Shown here piece by piece: positions 1-8,957 of a DNA stretch of 24,935 nt (the first letter of the stretch is position 1; each line of letters opens with the position of its first letter). The notes beneath the pieces are model-generated. The model did no database searches, was not told where the DNA came from, and saw only the letters and a list, made by a program, of their open reading frames with translations. Position numbers and translations under genes: made by a program. The stretch lies in IMG/VR virus record IMGVR_UViG_3300015360_000188, positions 1 through 24,935 of that record. One strand, given 5' to 3'. The stretch comes from a virus.

Positions 1-3000
1 CCAGCATCATTTGGTGTAAAATATGTTTCATTGTTGTCGCCAGATTCGTTGTCCATCACTAATTTGAGAAATTCTCTAATTAATAATGACATCTATATGA
101 ATATTTCCAAAGATGTGATTGATAATAAAATTAGTCGACACACCGAATGGCTATTGCTAGGGGAAGGTAACCCATCGAGTATGCCAACTGATAGTTTAGA
201 TCAGAAATTGATTGACAGCTTGGTTGGTAAAGATCGTCTAGGAAATACGGTACCAGATCCGCTATTAAGTGATCGAGAAAAGTATGGTATTGAAATTCGT
301 CCTAGACAGAGCATGTTTGTTAATCGAAACGCTGCATTGAGAAATGCAGTTAATTATATCAATAATGTCATGGATCAATTCCTAATATCTGACTTGGCAG
401 ACTTTGCCCTACTTAATTCTACAAGAGAAATTCCAGACGTATATTCGAGAGAATATGATCGAATTGTGACGGATTATCAAGATCTTCTTAATGTCCCAAC
501 TACGGTTCTAACAGGTGCCGAACTGTCGTGCTCTGTTAGCACGCAGACGGGTGCGATTTCATTGGTATCAATTGTTAATTCTGGAACAGGATATTCTGCG
601 GTATTGCCAGTACAATTGGATATCTATGGAGAACCAATCACATGGGCAGGACCTACAGTGACAATTGGTGACGGCACGATCAATGCAGAAATTACTACAG
701 AAATTAACGCCGTTGGAAATATCGTTACTGCGACCATTGTGATCCCAGGAATTGGATTGACCGTAACACCAACTCTCACAGTGCGTCCGTACACAACTAT
801 CGTGAGAATTGATGAAAACAGTAACAATCGTTGGGCCAAGTATGAATGGAACGGATCTGTGTGGAACAAAGTGTTTACACAGGATTTCAACACTCCGGAA
901 TACTGGAACTATGTCAACTGGACCAGCAATGATTACGACGCACTGAAGCCAATTATAACCACTGTTGGGGAATTCTATGAACTAACCGGGTTTTCCCTGT
1001 CAACAGGAGACTATGCACGAGTTAATAATCAGGGCAATGGTCGGTATATAATCCTTAGAAAATCGTCTGAAAATGGAACTTTTGGTGGTGGTTTTGACCT
1101 AGTTTTAAGTGAAAACGGCACCATTCAATTGAGCGATACACTATGGGACATCAGAGACAATCCTTACAACTTTGACAACGTCTTTACCTACGATCAGACG
1201 TTGTATGACCAAACTCCTGAGAGAGAATTGATTAACATCTTGCTGGCAATTAAGAATGACGTGTTCATTGGATCGCTCAAAGAGTATTGGAATAGACTTT
1301 TCTTTGCGTGCGTGAAGTATTCTATGACCGAACAGAAATTCTTAGACTGGGCGTTTAAAACAGCACTATTGAATGTGAGAAATTTGGCAGGGTCGTTAGA
1401 TCAACGTCCAGTTTACAAATTCCAAAACGGACAACATTACGAAGAATACATCAAAGAAGTTAAGCCGTATCATAGTAGTATTCGCAATTATCAGATTAAT
1501 TATGAGATTCTTGAGCCTACTAACTCATATGCAACTGATTTTGACTTGCCGGTATATTATAACGACGCAACTGATAAATTCGTTTCTGTACTTGATGATG
1601 CAGAAAAATTATCACAGTATCCGTGGAAATCGTGGAATGACAATTATTCATTGTCAGTGGCATCTGTGGCAATTGGCTCGCGTGGTGCGAGATATACCGC
1701 AGTGCCGTCGGTGGATATCATACCAGCGCCAGGTGACACAGGATCTGGAGCAACTGCCCAGGCTAGAATTTCACTTGGTAGACTAGTGGCGATCAATGTA
1801 ATTAATCCTGGTTCTGGATACTTGCTAACTCCGTCTGTGGTTATCAGTGGTGGGGGATCAATTAATCTTGTTCCTGCGAAAGCTTCGGCAATCATGTCTA
1901 ACCGCAGAGTTCGAGCCACAACTACAGAATTGAAATTTGATCGTGTGTCAACTGCAAGACAGATTGGAGATTCAACTTATACCGATTCGTTTGTCGGAGA
2001 CGGCGAAACTGTGAGATTCACGTTGAGTTGGGCCGCATCTAATCAAAAATCTTTAATTGAACTCGATGTAGATGGATTGAGAATTTTAGCCACAGATTAC
2101 ACTATTGAATCATACCGCTCCGCTCCGGGATCTTACAGAAAACTCTACACTGATTTAGTTCTAGACGTTGCTCCATTGGCAGGACAAGTAATAACAATTA
2201 CCTATTCTAAAAATATCGCGCTGTTTAATGCGGTTGATAGAATTGAAGATTATTATCAACCAACAGTTGGAATGCCAGGACTCGACTTGTCGCAATTGAT
2301 GACGGGGATCGAGTATCCAGGGGCACAAATTCAAGGATTGCCGTTTGATTATTCTGCAAACTGGGATGTAACGCCGTTTGGACAATCACAGTGGGGGGAC
2401 CAATCTAATTCATATACCACAGCTATAGTCACACACCCTGCGGCAACTGGGACAACTACTCTTGTTGTCAGCACCACAACCGGAATTGTTGTTGGGCTGC
2501 GTGTTAATACGGTTGTGATTTCTACACTGACAGTTAATGGGTCAAAATTTAACTCAGACATAGTTCGAGTTGAAGCGGTCAATACAGCAACTAATGAAAT
2601 TACTTTCAGTACGTCAACTTCGGATGCTATTTTAGCCAACACCGTTAAGATAGAATTCTGGGACTTTAACTTGACACCGGGCGTTCTTGATACAATCCTT
2701 GAAGGTGGATTCTTCACAGGCACTACATTAATTGGTGCATTAGGAATTGATCCTGAGGATATAATAATTGACGGTGAGTCGTTTATATCCCCAAATATCA
2801 GTCATGCTCCTGAAGAGCTAGTCAAGGGAGAAATCCATGAGAGCTTGGCAATTAATGTGTATACCGGACAAGCAAGCGGATCGCCTACTGTGATGCATGA
2901 TTATACGCCGGTAAATCAAACATCAACGACTACTACTGTATTGCTAATGGCGTATCCTTCCAATACAGCTTCGATCATTGTGTCGTACAATAACCAATTG

Positions 3001-4947
3001 ATATCGCAAGGTACTGATTATTCTCTAGACTTTGACAATCGAACATTGGTTCTTAATACTCAAACTGAAACAGGAATCCTGTCAATAACATTGGTCAATG
3101 TTGGCGGAACTGGATTCTATAACAGAGACACCGTAGTGGTTAACAATACTGCCACAGTTAGTGCGTTTGTTAGCCCATTTACTCCGGCATCGGGGATTTA
3201 CGCTACTCTCAACGGACTAGAACTTGCATCTGCAAATTACACAGTGGTGAACAATGTGTTGACAGCGTCTACGGTTGGAACTGGAACAAATGTGTTGCAA
3301 GTTTGGTCGTTCTTAAATGGCGCAGATGCAGTGAGTGCAGTACGTCAACAGGCATTCATTGGCGACGGCGTGACTTCTGAGGTATCTCTGTTGTTTATGC
3401 CGGGCAATTATGGTTCACCCAACTCACAAGTTGTTGTAGACATCGACGGAAGAATCTTAACAGCTCCAAACACGGCTTACCACACGGCAGCTAATTCTCA
3501 GGTGTTGTTTGAAATTGATCCAAACAATCAATATCCGACTGGAATATACGATCTATCAACAGTAGAAGCGTATGTTAATGGAATACGTGCGATTCCGGGT
3601 GTTGATTTTGTGGTCGATCAACCAACTGATTCTGTAAAATTCAAAGTTGGATTTGTTCAGACCGGAGACGAAGTGGCAGTAACTAACTTCGTGTTTAGTG
3701 ATTATTACATAGATATTACAACGGCCATCATGACATTGCGACCATCTGCGGGCTTTGTAGTCAACTCGGCGCTCAAGGTAATTTCCTTTAATAACAGCGC
3801 CGCTCCGTTGGTTAGAACAGAAGTGTTCCAATCTAGAACATCAAGAAGGTACCCAACAAGTCGAGAAGTAGTCAATGACGACTATGTGTGGGTTACTGTT
3901 GGTGGTAAATCATTAACAAATAGAGTAGACTATTACCTCGATGACGACTATCAAACAGTGGTCATAAGAAACTCATATCCGTACCTACGGAGCGAATCAG
4001 TAATCATTACGTCGATTGCTGACACTGCGGTAACATCGGTGCTGGGTTACAAGGTGTTTACGGACATTCTCAACAGAACACAATATAAGAGATTGAGCGC
4101 GATTGATTCTACTCAATTGGAGCAGGTGCTTTACAGCACTTCTACTGAAATGGTAGTGTCTGATGCAAGAGCACTGACTGCTCCAAATATTGCAACTAAG
4201 ACACCAGGCGTTGCTTTTGTTGCAGGCGAGCGTATTGAATTCTGGAATGTTGATGGTAATACAATTTCTAACTTGAGACGCGGAACGCTGGGGACTGGTG
4301 CGAGAGAATTCTATCCAGTTGGTACTACAGTTGCTGACCAAAGTATGAAGCAAAATATTCCCTACTACGAGTCAATTCATAGACAGTTGTACACCGCTAC
4401 TACCGCAACGTCGTACGCAATTGGCGGAATATCGTTGACTACTACTACCGCAGCAACAAATCAGTTATCGGTATTCTATGGTGGTCGACAGCTTGATAAA
4501 CGAGGATATTACAAACAGAACACTTCGATTAGATACGATAATGATCCTGTGAGAGTCATTGGATCGGTGTCTACTACAACGGCATTGCCGCCGGTAGCCA
4601 CGGTCGGAGTGTCACTGTTGGTAACCGCAACTAACCAAGTTTGGACGTATACTAATTCTCCAGCAACGACCGCAATAAATGGATACGTCTATAGAGGTAT
4701 AGATTTTATTCCTCCACAATTTACAATAATTGATGTGGTAACAACTGGGACAATCAGTACTGCACAGTTGGTATTGAACTTTGTTACTACCACAGGCACC
4801 CATATTGTGGTTACTCAACGTGTAGCCTACAACAATTTTTACTCAAATACACAAACTTCGCTAATTAGTGATAGCGGCATTATACCGAGTTTTATGCGTG
4901 GTGCCGAAGCTTCACTACCAGATAAATACTACTATGGAAGAACATAA
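1..4947 (+). CDS. Very large virion structural protein, 5'-truncated by window edge
   Basis: The frame is open from base 1 with no upstream stop, so about 1,648 residues of the C-terminal part are visible; the TTG at 31 is only an in-frame codon, not a credible start. The protein is rich in Thr, Val, Ser, Asn and Gly and poor in Cys, as expected of a beta-rich virion protein. Two module types recur. One is a glycine turn of the form (I/V)NxGxGY, seen in NSGTGYSAV, NPGSGYLLTP and VGGTGFYN. The other is a module opening with F(V/I)GDG(E/V)T and leading to a DxDG turn, seen at roughly 1990-2200 and 3355-3510. An alpha-rich block near 1200-1500 (around YIKEVKPYHSSIRNY) interrupts the beta repeats. 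The gene heads the + strand late block, immediately before fibre genes, so a baseplate or tail-periphery role is inferred. I cannot match it to a named T4 gene. Confidence 0.75.
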   Translation, partial: PASFGVKYVSLLSPDSLSITNLRNSLINNDIYMNISKDVIDNKISRHTEWLLLGEGNPSSMPTDSLDQKLIDSLVGKDRLGNTVPDPLLSDREKYGIEIRPRQSMFVNRNAALRNAVNYINNVMDQFLISDLADFALLNSTREIPDVYSREYDRIVTDYQDLLNVPTTVLTGAELSCSVSTQTGAISLVSIVNSGTGYSAVLPVQLDIYGEPITWAGPTVTIGDGTINAEITTEINAVGNIVTATIVIPGIGLTVTPTLTVRPYTTIVRIDENSNNRWAKYEWNGSVWNKVFTQDFNTPEYWNYVNWTSNDYDALKPIITTVGEFYELTGFSLSTGDYARVNNQGNGRYIILRKSSENGTFGGGFDLVLSENGTIQLSDTLWDIRDNPYNFDNVFTYDQTLYDQTPERELINILLAIKNDVFIGSLKEYWNRLFFACVKYSMTEQKFLDWAFKTALLNVRNLAGSLDQRPVYKFQNGQHYEEYIKEVKPYHSSIRNYQINYEILEPTNSYATDFDLPVYYNDATDKFVSVLDDAEKLSQYPWKSWNDNYSLSVASVAIGSRGARYTAVPSVDIIPAPGDTGSGATAQARISLGRLVAINVINPGSGYLLTPSVVISGGGSINLVPAKASAIMSNRRVRATTTELKFDRVSTARQIGDSTYTDSFVGDGETVRFTLSWAASNQKSLIELDVDGLRILATDYTIESYRSAPGSYRKLYTDLVLDVAPLAGQVITITYSKNIALFNAVDRIEDYYQPTVGMPGLDLSQLMTGIEYPGAQIQGLPFDYSANWDVTPFGQSQWGDQSNSYTTAIVTHPAATGTTTLVVSTTTGIVVGLRVNTVVISTLTVNGSKFNSDIVRVEAVNTATNEITFSTSTSDAILANTVKIEFWDFNLTPGVLDTILEGGFFTGTTLIGALGIDPEDIIIDGESFISPNISHAPEELVKGEIHESLAINVYTGQASGSPTVMHDYTPVNQTSTTTTVLLMAYPSNTASIIVSYNNQLISQGTDYSLDFDNRTLVLNTQTETGILSITLVNVGGTGFYNRDTVVVNNTATVSAFVSPFTPASGIYATLNGLELASANYTVVNNVLTASTVGTGTNVLQVWSFLNGADAVSAVRQQAFIGDGVTSEVSLLFMPGNYGSPNSQVVVDIDGRILTAPNTAYHTAANSQVLFEIDPNNQYPTGIYDLSTVEAYVNGIRAIPGVDFVVDQPTDSVKFKVGFVQTGDEVAVTNFVFSDYYIDITTAIMTLRPSAGFVVNSALKVISFNNSAAPLVRTEVFQSRTSRRYPTSREVVNDDYVWVTVGGKSLTNRVDYYLDDDYQTVVIRNSYPYLRSESVIITSIADTAVTSVLGYKVFTDILNRTQYKRLSAIDSTQLEQVLYSTSTEMVVSDARALTAPNIATKTPGVAFVAGERIEFWNVDGNTISNLRRGTLGTGAREFYPVGTTVADQSMKQNIPYYESIHRQLYTATTATSYAIGGISLTTTTAATNQLSVFYGGRQLDKRGYYKQNTSIRYDNDPVRVIGSVSTTTALPPVATVGVSLLVTATNQVWTYTNSPATTAINGYVYRGIDFIPPQFTIIDVVTTGTISTAQLVLNFVTTTGTHIVVTQRVAYNNFYSNTQTSLISDSGIIPSFMRGAEASLPDKYYYGRT

Positions 4948-5602
4948 GAAACCTATGCAAATGGAAAATTCAAAACCATTAACACTACCAACAACTGACT
5001 TCAAAGAAGTTGGAGGGATTCGTGTTCAGGGCCACATTAAGATTTTTGATCCACTATCAAAAGACGTGTTCGTTGATAAGAAAAATGCCATCCATTATGA
5101 GAATTTCTCAATTGCAATGGCCAGCGGCATTGGAAATATAGGACGGAATTTTATCAGTGAGATGGCGTTTGGAAACGGTGGCAGTCGAATTGACCCCACT
5201 GGGATTATCACGTATCTAACACCCAACTCAGTTGGTACAAGTGCTTCATTATATAATCAGACCTATTATAAAGTCATCGATGCCAACAACCCATTTGTGT
5301 TAGACCCTTCGAGAAATTTTATGGAAGTACGCCATATTGCTGGCACGTACTATACTGATCTATTGGTCAGTTGTCTTTTAGATTTTGGCGAACCAAGCGG
5401 ACAGCCGGCGTTTGATGCAGCACCCACACAAGGTGGTGAATTTGTATTTGACGAACTGGGACTGAAAAGTTTTAATCCTAGTGGAGAAAATACTGGGTTG
5501 TTATTGACGCATGTGATTTTTCACCCAGTGCAAAAGTCACTCAACAGACTCATACAAATTGATTATACAATTCGAGTACAATCTTTGACTAGCGGATCAT
5601 AA
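4934..5602 (+). CDS. Putative virion structural protein (222 aa)
   Basis: The frame is open from 4868, but I place the start at the ATG at 4934, which overlaps the end of the previous gene by 14 bases and would allow translational coupling. Starting upstream would give an 80-base overlap. ATGs at 4955 and 4961 remain possible, because no start here has a strong ribosome binding site. The protein opens with a charged, Met/Lys-rich tail and then a compact region (VQGHIKIFDP, AIHYENFSIAMA, EMAFGNGG, GIITYLTPN) typical of small structural proteins I associate with T4-like phage tail regions. It has no membrane segment, signal peptide or enzymatic motif. Its position between the giant structural protein and the fibre array suggests a tail or baseplate-fibre connector. 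The exact role is unknown. Confidence 0.7.
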   Translation: MEEHKKPMQMENSKPLTLPTTDFKEVGGIRVQGHIKIFDPLSKDVFVDKKNAIHYENFSIAMASGIGNIGRNFISEMAFGNGGSRIDPTGIITYLTPNSVGTSASLYNQTYYKVIDANNPFVLDPSRNFMEVRHIAGTYYTDLLVSCLLDFGEPSGQPAFDAAPTQGGEFVFDELGLKSFNPSGENTGLLLTHVIFHPVQKSLNRLIQIDYTIRVQSLTSGS

Positions 5603-5611
5603 GGAATAGTA

Positions 5612-6382
5612 ATGTCATACTCTGTTATCAAATCAAACCCATTGAATGGAACAATTGCCATTCCGGACATTGTTGGCAATGAAGTTAATACCAGTCTCAA
5701 ATTAATTGGCCGCAATGATCCTAATTATGGTCAAGCTATCGCTGAGAATTTTGTTCACTTACTTGAAAATTTTTCAGCAGACACAGCTCCGCTGTCTCCT
5801 ATTCAAGGTCAAATTTGGTATGATACAGTGGCATATAAGCTCCGTGTTTTTGATGGATTACTGTGGATTGCGGTCAACGTAGTTTATCAAAGTACCAGTA
5901 CTGGACCAATTAGCGCCGATCTTGGCGATATATTGGTAATTACCAATCCTAGTGATACCGAAGACAACAAAATTCAATTATGGAATGGAACTGAGTGGAA
6001 AGAACCAGCTAACGTTCCATTAACTAGTTTGTCTATTACTGGAAATCCGGGAATTTCTACAGCAACATCTTCGGCAAAATTGTTAATATCTGACAGCGGT
6101 GTTCTATATAATATTGAAAAAGAAGACTTTCTCGCTGACTCAGTTACTCCGAACTTAGTACGATCAGGAATGGTTATGTTGTGGACTTCAGCATCAGAAC
6201 CTAGCGGATGGTTGCGTTGTGATGGTCGATCCGTCTCTACTGCAACCTACAGCACATTATTTTCCGCTATCAATGTTCAATATGGTATTGGAAATATCTC
6301 TAATACGTTCAAAATACCCAGTTTGACCGGCCCAACTAGCACAGGGTCCGGTGTCACGCTCAACTATATCATAAAGACATAA
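5612..6382 (+). CDS. Tail fibre protein with C-terminal tail-collar domain
   Basis: This 256-residue protein starts at an ATG preceded by AAGGAA at good spacing, ten bases after the previous stop. Residues about 1-75 form the anchor-like domain shared with the genes at 6385, 8958 and 11329; key features are SLKLIGRN, ENFVHLLENF, APLSPIQGQIWYDT and a tryptophan-rich strand (LLWIAV). Residues about 185-245 match the phage tail-collar family (PF07484): a GMVMLW strand, PSGWLRCDGR, then TYSTLFSAI and FKIPSL, the classic spacing of short-fibre and collar proteins. It is the shortest of the four paralogues and lacks the second shared domain. Likely a short tail fibre or collar protein involved in receptor contact. 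Assignment to the family is firm; which fibre it forms is inference. Confidence 0.85.
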   Translation: MSYSVIKSNPLNGTIAIPDIVGNEVNTSLKLIGRNDPNYGQAIAENFVHLLENFSADTAPLSPIQGQIWYDTVAYKLRVFDGLLWIAVNVVYQSTSTGPISADLGDILVITNPSDTEDNKIQLWNGTEWKEPANVPLTSLSITGNPGISTATSSAKLLISDSGVLYNIEKEDFLADSVTPNLVRSGMVMLWTSASEPSGWLRCDGRSVSTATYSTLFSAINVQYGIGNISNTFKIPSLTGPTSTGSGVTLNYIIKT

Positions 6383-6384
6383 CC

Positions 6385-7710
6385 ATGGCATATACGATTA
6401 GAAATTCTGATGGAACTGTATTAACGGTATTGCCGGATGGAGAAATTGATCAGGTAACAACGAGCTTGACACTGATCGGACGTAACTTCAGTTCATATGG
6501 TGAATATGTTAACCAAAACCTAGTTGAAGTATTGCAAAATTTTGCATCGACTGGAGTTTCTCCAAGAAGTCCATTAGTTGGACAGCTATGGTATAATCGA
6601 GCAGATGATCGATTGTATGTTTACAGTATCAACAATATTTTCCGTCCGGTAGGAGCAGCACAAGTCTCTCCTTCAGAACCTACCATTCCTGAAATTGGTG
6701 ATCTTTGGATCGACAGCACCAATCGGCAATTATATTTCACATCAGACGGCATTGACTTCACTCTTGTTGGCCCAACGCTGGCTAGCACGTCTACTGCGGC
6801 GATAAAGAACGGCTGGTATGAAACCACAGTAACTAACACCGCTTCGCAGGTAGTGGCGGTTGCTGCCCTCTATAACAATGACAAGGTAGTGGCTGTTGCT
6901 TCTAGTTCAACTTTTACATTAGGCACTGCACTTGACGGAATTACTTCTGTAGAGACTGGGATCAAGTTAAATAATTCTATCTCCGGAATTAGATTCGTTG
7001 GAACAGCTACCAGTGCTAACGATGTTAATGCATTTTCTGGAGTTTACCTAGAAGTTGCACCAGTAGGCGGATCACAAGCCACAACAGCTAGTCTGCAAGT
7101 TCTCAACTCCAACGGCATATTGATTGGTCCAAATACTTCGCAGATCCAACTGAGAACCACATCAACGGCCACTTACATTGACAACGTAACGTCCAACTTG
7201 CCGTTGATTATACAGATCAACCAGGGCGGGGATGTCACGGCACTGAAGATTGATCCAGTGGACAAAAAAACTTCTTTCTATCCAGATTTGGCAGCAACGT
7301 CATCAACTGTGGCTGTTAGTGGCGATTTGTCAATTGGTCGAGACATTATGTTTTCCGATGGAACCACGCAGAGAACCAGTGGAACGCAAGTTAGTCAAAA
7401 TAATATTTCCACTGCTAGCTATGCATTGGTGTTAGCAGACAAAGGAAGACAACTCTACTTTGTTAGCACCTGTACAGTTTTGGTACCCACACATGCTTCT
7501 ATTCCGTACTCAACTGGCACAGTAATTTCTTTTGTGAACGATTCAACTAATGATGTAACTATTTCGTCGGTCAACACTTCTACAAGAATTATTGGTGCCG
7601 GAATTGCTGATGCTGCATCTTGGATTTTAGGGGCTAGGGGTATGTCGTCGATTGTGAAAGTAGCAAACAACAGATGGTACCTTTCAGGCTATCCATTAAC
7701 TGAAAATTAA
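6385..7710 (+). CDS. Tail fibre protein, shared N-terminal anchor type (441 aa)
   Basis: The start is an ATG two bases after the previous stop, with only a weak AAAGA as ribosome binding site, so translation is probably coupled. Residues about 1-85 carry the shared anchor-like domain (YTIRNSDGT, SLTLIGRN, NLVEVLQNFAS, SPLVGQLWYN, LYVY). It is followed by a second domain also seen in the 8958 and 11329 products: a strand pair (VVAVAALYNNDKVVAVAS), then ITSVETGIKL and GTATSAND. The middle is a Thr/Ser-rich beta shaft. The C-terminal ~100 residues (LVLADKGRQLYF, VLVPTHASIPYSTGTVISF, SIVKVANNRWYLSGY) resemble a C-terminal beta domain frequent in phage fibres and appendages. Likely a homotrimeric fibre; the receptor is unknown. 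Confidence 0.8.
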   Translation: MAYTIRNSDGTVLTVLPDGEIDQVTTSLTLIGRNFSSYGEYVNQNLVEVLQNFASTGVSPRSPLVGQLWYNRADDRLYVYSINNIFRPVGAAQVSPSEPTIPEIGDLWIDSTNRQLYFTSDGIDFTLVGPTLASTSTAAIKNGWYETTVTNTASQVVAVAALYNNDKVVAVASSSTFTLGTALDGITSVETGIKLNNSISGIRFVGTATSANDVNAFSGVYLEVAPVGGSQATTASLQVLNSNGILIGPNTSQIQLRTTSTATYIDNVTSNLPLIIQINQGGDVTALKIDPVDKKTSFYPDLAATSSTVAVSGDLSIGRDIMFSDGTTQRTSGTQVSQNNISTASYALVLADKGRQLYFVSTCTVLVPTHASIPYSTGTVISFVNDSTNDVTISSVNTSTRIIGAGIADAASWILGARGMSSIVKVANNRWYLSGYPLTEN

Positions 7711-7722
7711 CGAGGACTGATT

Positions 7723-8910
7723 ATGACTGCATTGAAAATATTGTCGGGTATATCGTCATCGATTATTAATAACGAAATTCCTGTAGAGAGTATTTTTCTA
7801 AATAGTGCTCCGAGAGTTCTTTATGACCCTTCGGACCTCACGTCGCTTTATAGACAAAGTTCCGGCGGGATTTTGCAAGGGAATATATCAGCGGACGGCG
7901 ATGAAGTCGGCATAATGCTCGACAAGTCGCGCATGAGAGGGGCGACGGCGGCCGCCTTCATTGCGGCGGGGCCGGAGCTATATACCGGCGGCGCCGCCGC
8001 GGGCACTCCGGGTTACGAAATAAAATCAGGTGAGACTTGGGAAATTTGGGCTGACGGGGCCGGAAGCGGCGCGGTCACAATTTTAGCGAATGCCCCCGCC
8101 TTTTCCTGGTTTGAAGTCCGCCTAACACTGACAACACGCGGGGCCGATAGCCGCGCCATAGACTGCCGGCTTGCGAACGGAACCGGCGGACTGACTTACC
8201 CCGCCGCCTTCGTCGCCGCCGGGGCCCACAGGTTCATGGTGAGGACGGGTACCGCAGTTTCAGACATTTTTTTGACCCTGCCAAACGTGAGCTTCGGCGG
8301 CTTCTATTCTGACATCTCCGTCAAAGCCGTCCCCGGCTTCCACGCCATCGCCCCGAGCAATGCAACCCGCCCTCTCTACAAGACAAGCGGCGGCTTGCAT
8401 TGGCTGCAGACCGACGGCGTCGACGACTGGATGCAGGTTTTCCCGACGTGCAATCTCGGCGAAGTCTGGTCGCATGTCGGGGGGTGGTTTGACGGTAACC
8501 CGACCGCAAGCCGATACCTTTTCACGCCGACAAACGATTTTAGGGGCGCCGTCCGAAGTATCGACATAGGCGGCACCAACGAATACCGAATCCGCAACGC
8601 CGCAGACACCGGCACCATCGGTATTACTTCCGCCGTCGATCTTGCGATACCGCACGTTTTAACAGTTCAAAAAACCGCTCTTACATCTGCAACCGGCAGG
8701 ATAAACTCAGCAGCTAGCCTTACCGCCGCAATTTTTGACACAACGGCACTGGCCAAAGGCCTAGCGCTTTTCTCTGGCCGTAACGACTCTTACGTTTCTG
8801 GCCTCTTATGCCACTTCTACGGCGGCGTCTGGATCGGAGGGAAGCTAACTGAAAACAACAGAATGTCTTTAGAGGAATATATAGTCTCTATCACCGGGGT
8901 GACTCTGTAA
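7723..8910 (+). CDS. GC-rich fibre-like protein, putative receptor-binding protein of foreign origin
   Basis: This 395-residue protein starts at an ATG preceded by GAGGA. The first ~45 codons are AT-rich like the neighbours, after which composition changes sharply: the lines at 7921-7980 and 8161-8220 are each 43 of 60 G+C, against a clearly AT-leaning neighbourhood. It lacks the anchor domain carried by its four neighbours. Visible motifs are VLYDPSDLTSLYRQ near residue 32, an ADGDEVGIMLDKS segment, GGLHWLQTDGVDDWMQV near the middle and a C-terminal ALFSGRNDSYVSG...YGGVWIGGKLT block. These are features of phage and prophage proteins with a lectin-like (concanavalin/LamG-type) beta-sandwich, a fold I infer rather than see. 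Its position inside the fibre array suggests an exchanged adsorption module. The reading frame is intact, so the gene is probably functional. Confidence 0.7.
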   Translation: MTALKILSGISSSIINNEIPVESIFLNSAPRVLYDPSDLTSLYRQSSGGILQGNISADGDEVGIMLDKSRMRGATAAAFIAAGPELYTGGAAAGTPGYEIKSGETWEIWADGAGSGAVTILANAPAFSWFEVRLTLTTRGADSRAIDCRLANGTGGLTYPAAFVAAGAHRFMVRTGTAVSDIFLTLPNVSFGGFYSDISVKAVPGFHAIAPSNATRPLYKTSGGLHWLQTDGVDDWMQVFPTCNLGEVWSHVGGWFDGNPTASRYLFTPTNDFRGAVRSIDIGGTNEYRIRNAADTGTIGITSAVDLAIPHVLTVQKTALTSATGRINSAASLTAAIFDTTALAKGLALFSGRNDSYVSGLLCHFYGGVWIGGKLTENNRMSLEEYIVSITGVTL

Positions 8911-8924
8911 TTGGTTCTTAAGCG

Positions 8925-8932
8925 AATAAATA
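8925..8932 (+). promoter_or_regulatory. Possible T4-type late promoter
   Basis: The octamer AATAAATA matches the T4 late consensus TATAAATA at 7 of 8 positions and is followed by CCG. It lies in the 47-base gap before the 8958 fibre gene. Transcription would start near 8938, leaving a 20-base leader that contains the AAGGA ribosome binding site at 8947-8951. It would give independent late expression downstream of the acquired GC-rich gene. A single near-match in AT-rich sequence can arise by chance. Confidence 0.4.
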
Positions 8933-8957
8933 CCGTATAGAGATCTAAGGACTATTC

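Noticed and set aside
4921-4928. GATAAATA, one mismatch to the T4 late promoter, just before the ATG at 4934
   Set aside because: It lies inside the coding sequence of the giant structural gene (codons for Asp-Lys-Tyr) and would start transcription at the ATG itself; best explained as chance, though it would suit a start at 4955.
8260-8655. 131-residue and shorter open frames on both strands inside the GC-rich fibre gene
   Set aside because: High G+C lowers stop-codon frequency, so long shadow frames are expected; they have no start signals or recognisable motifs.
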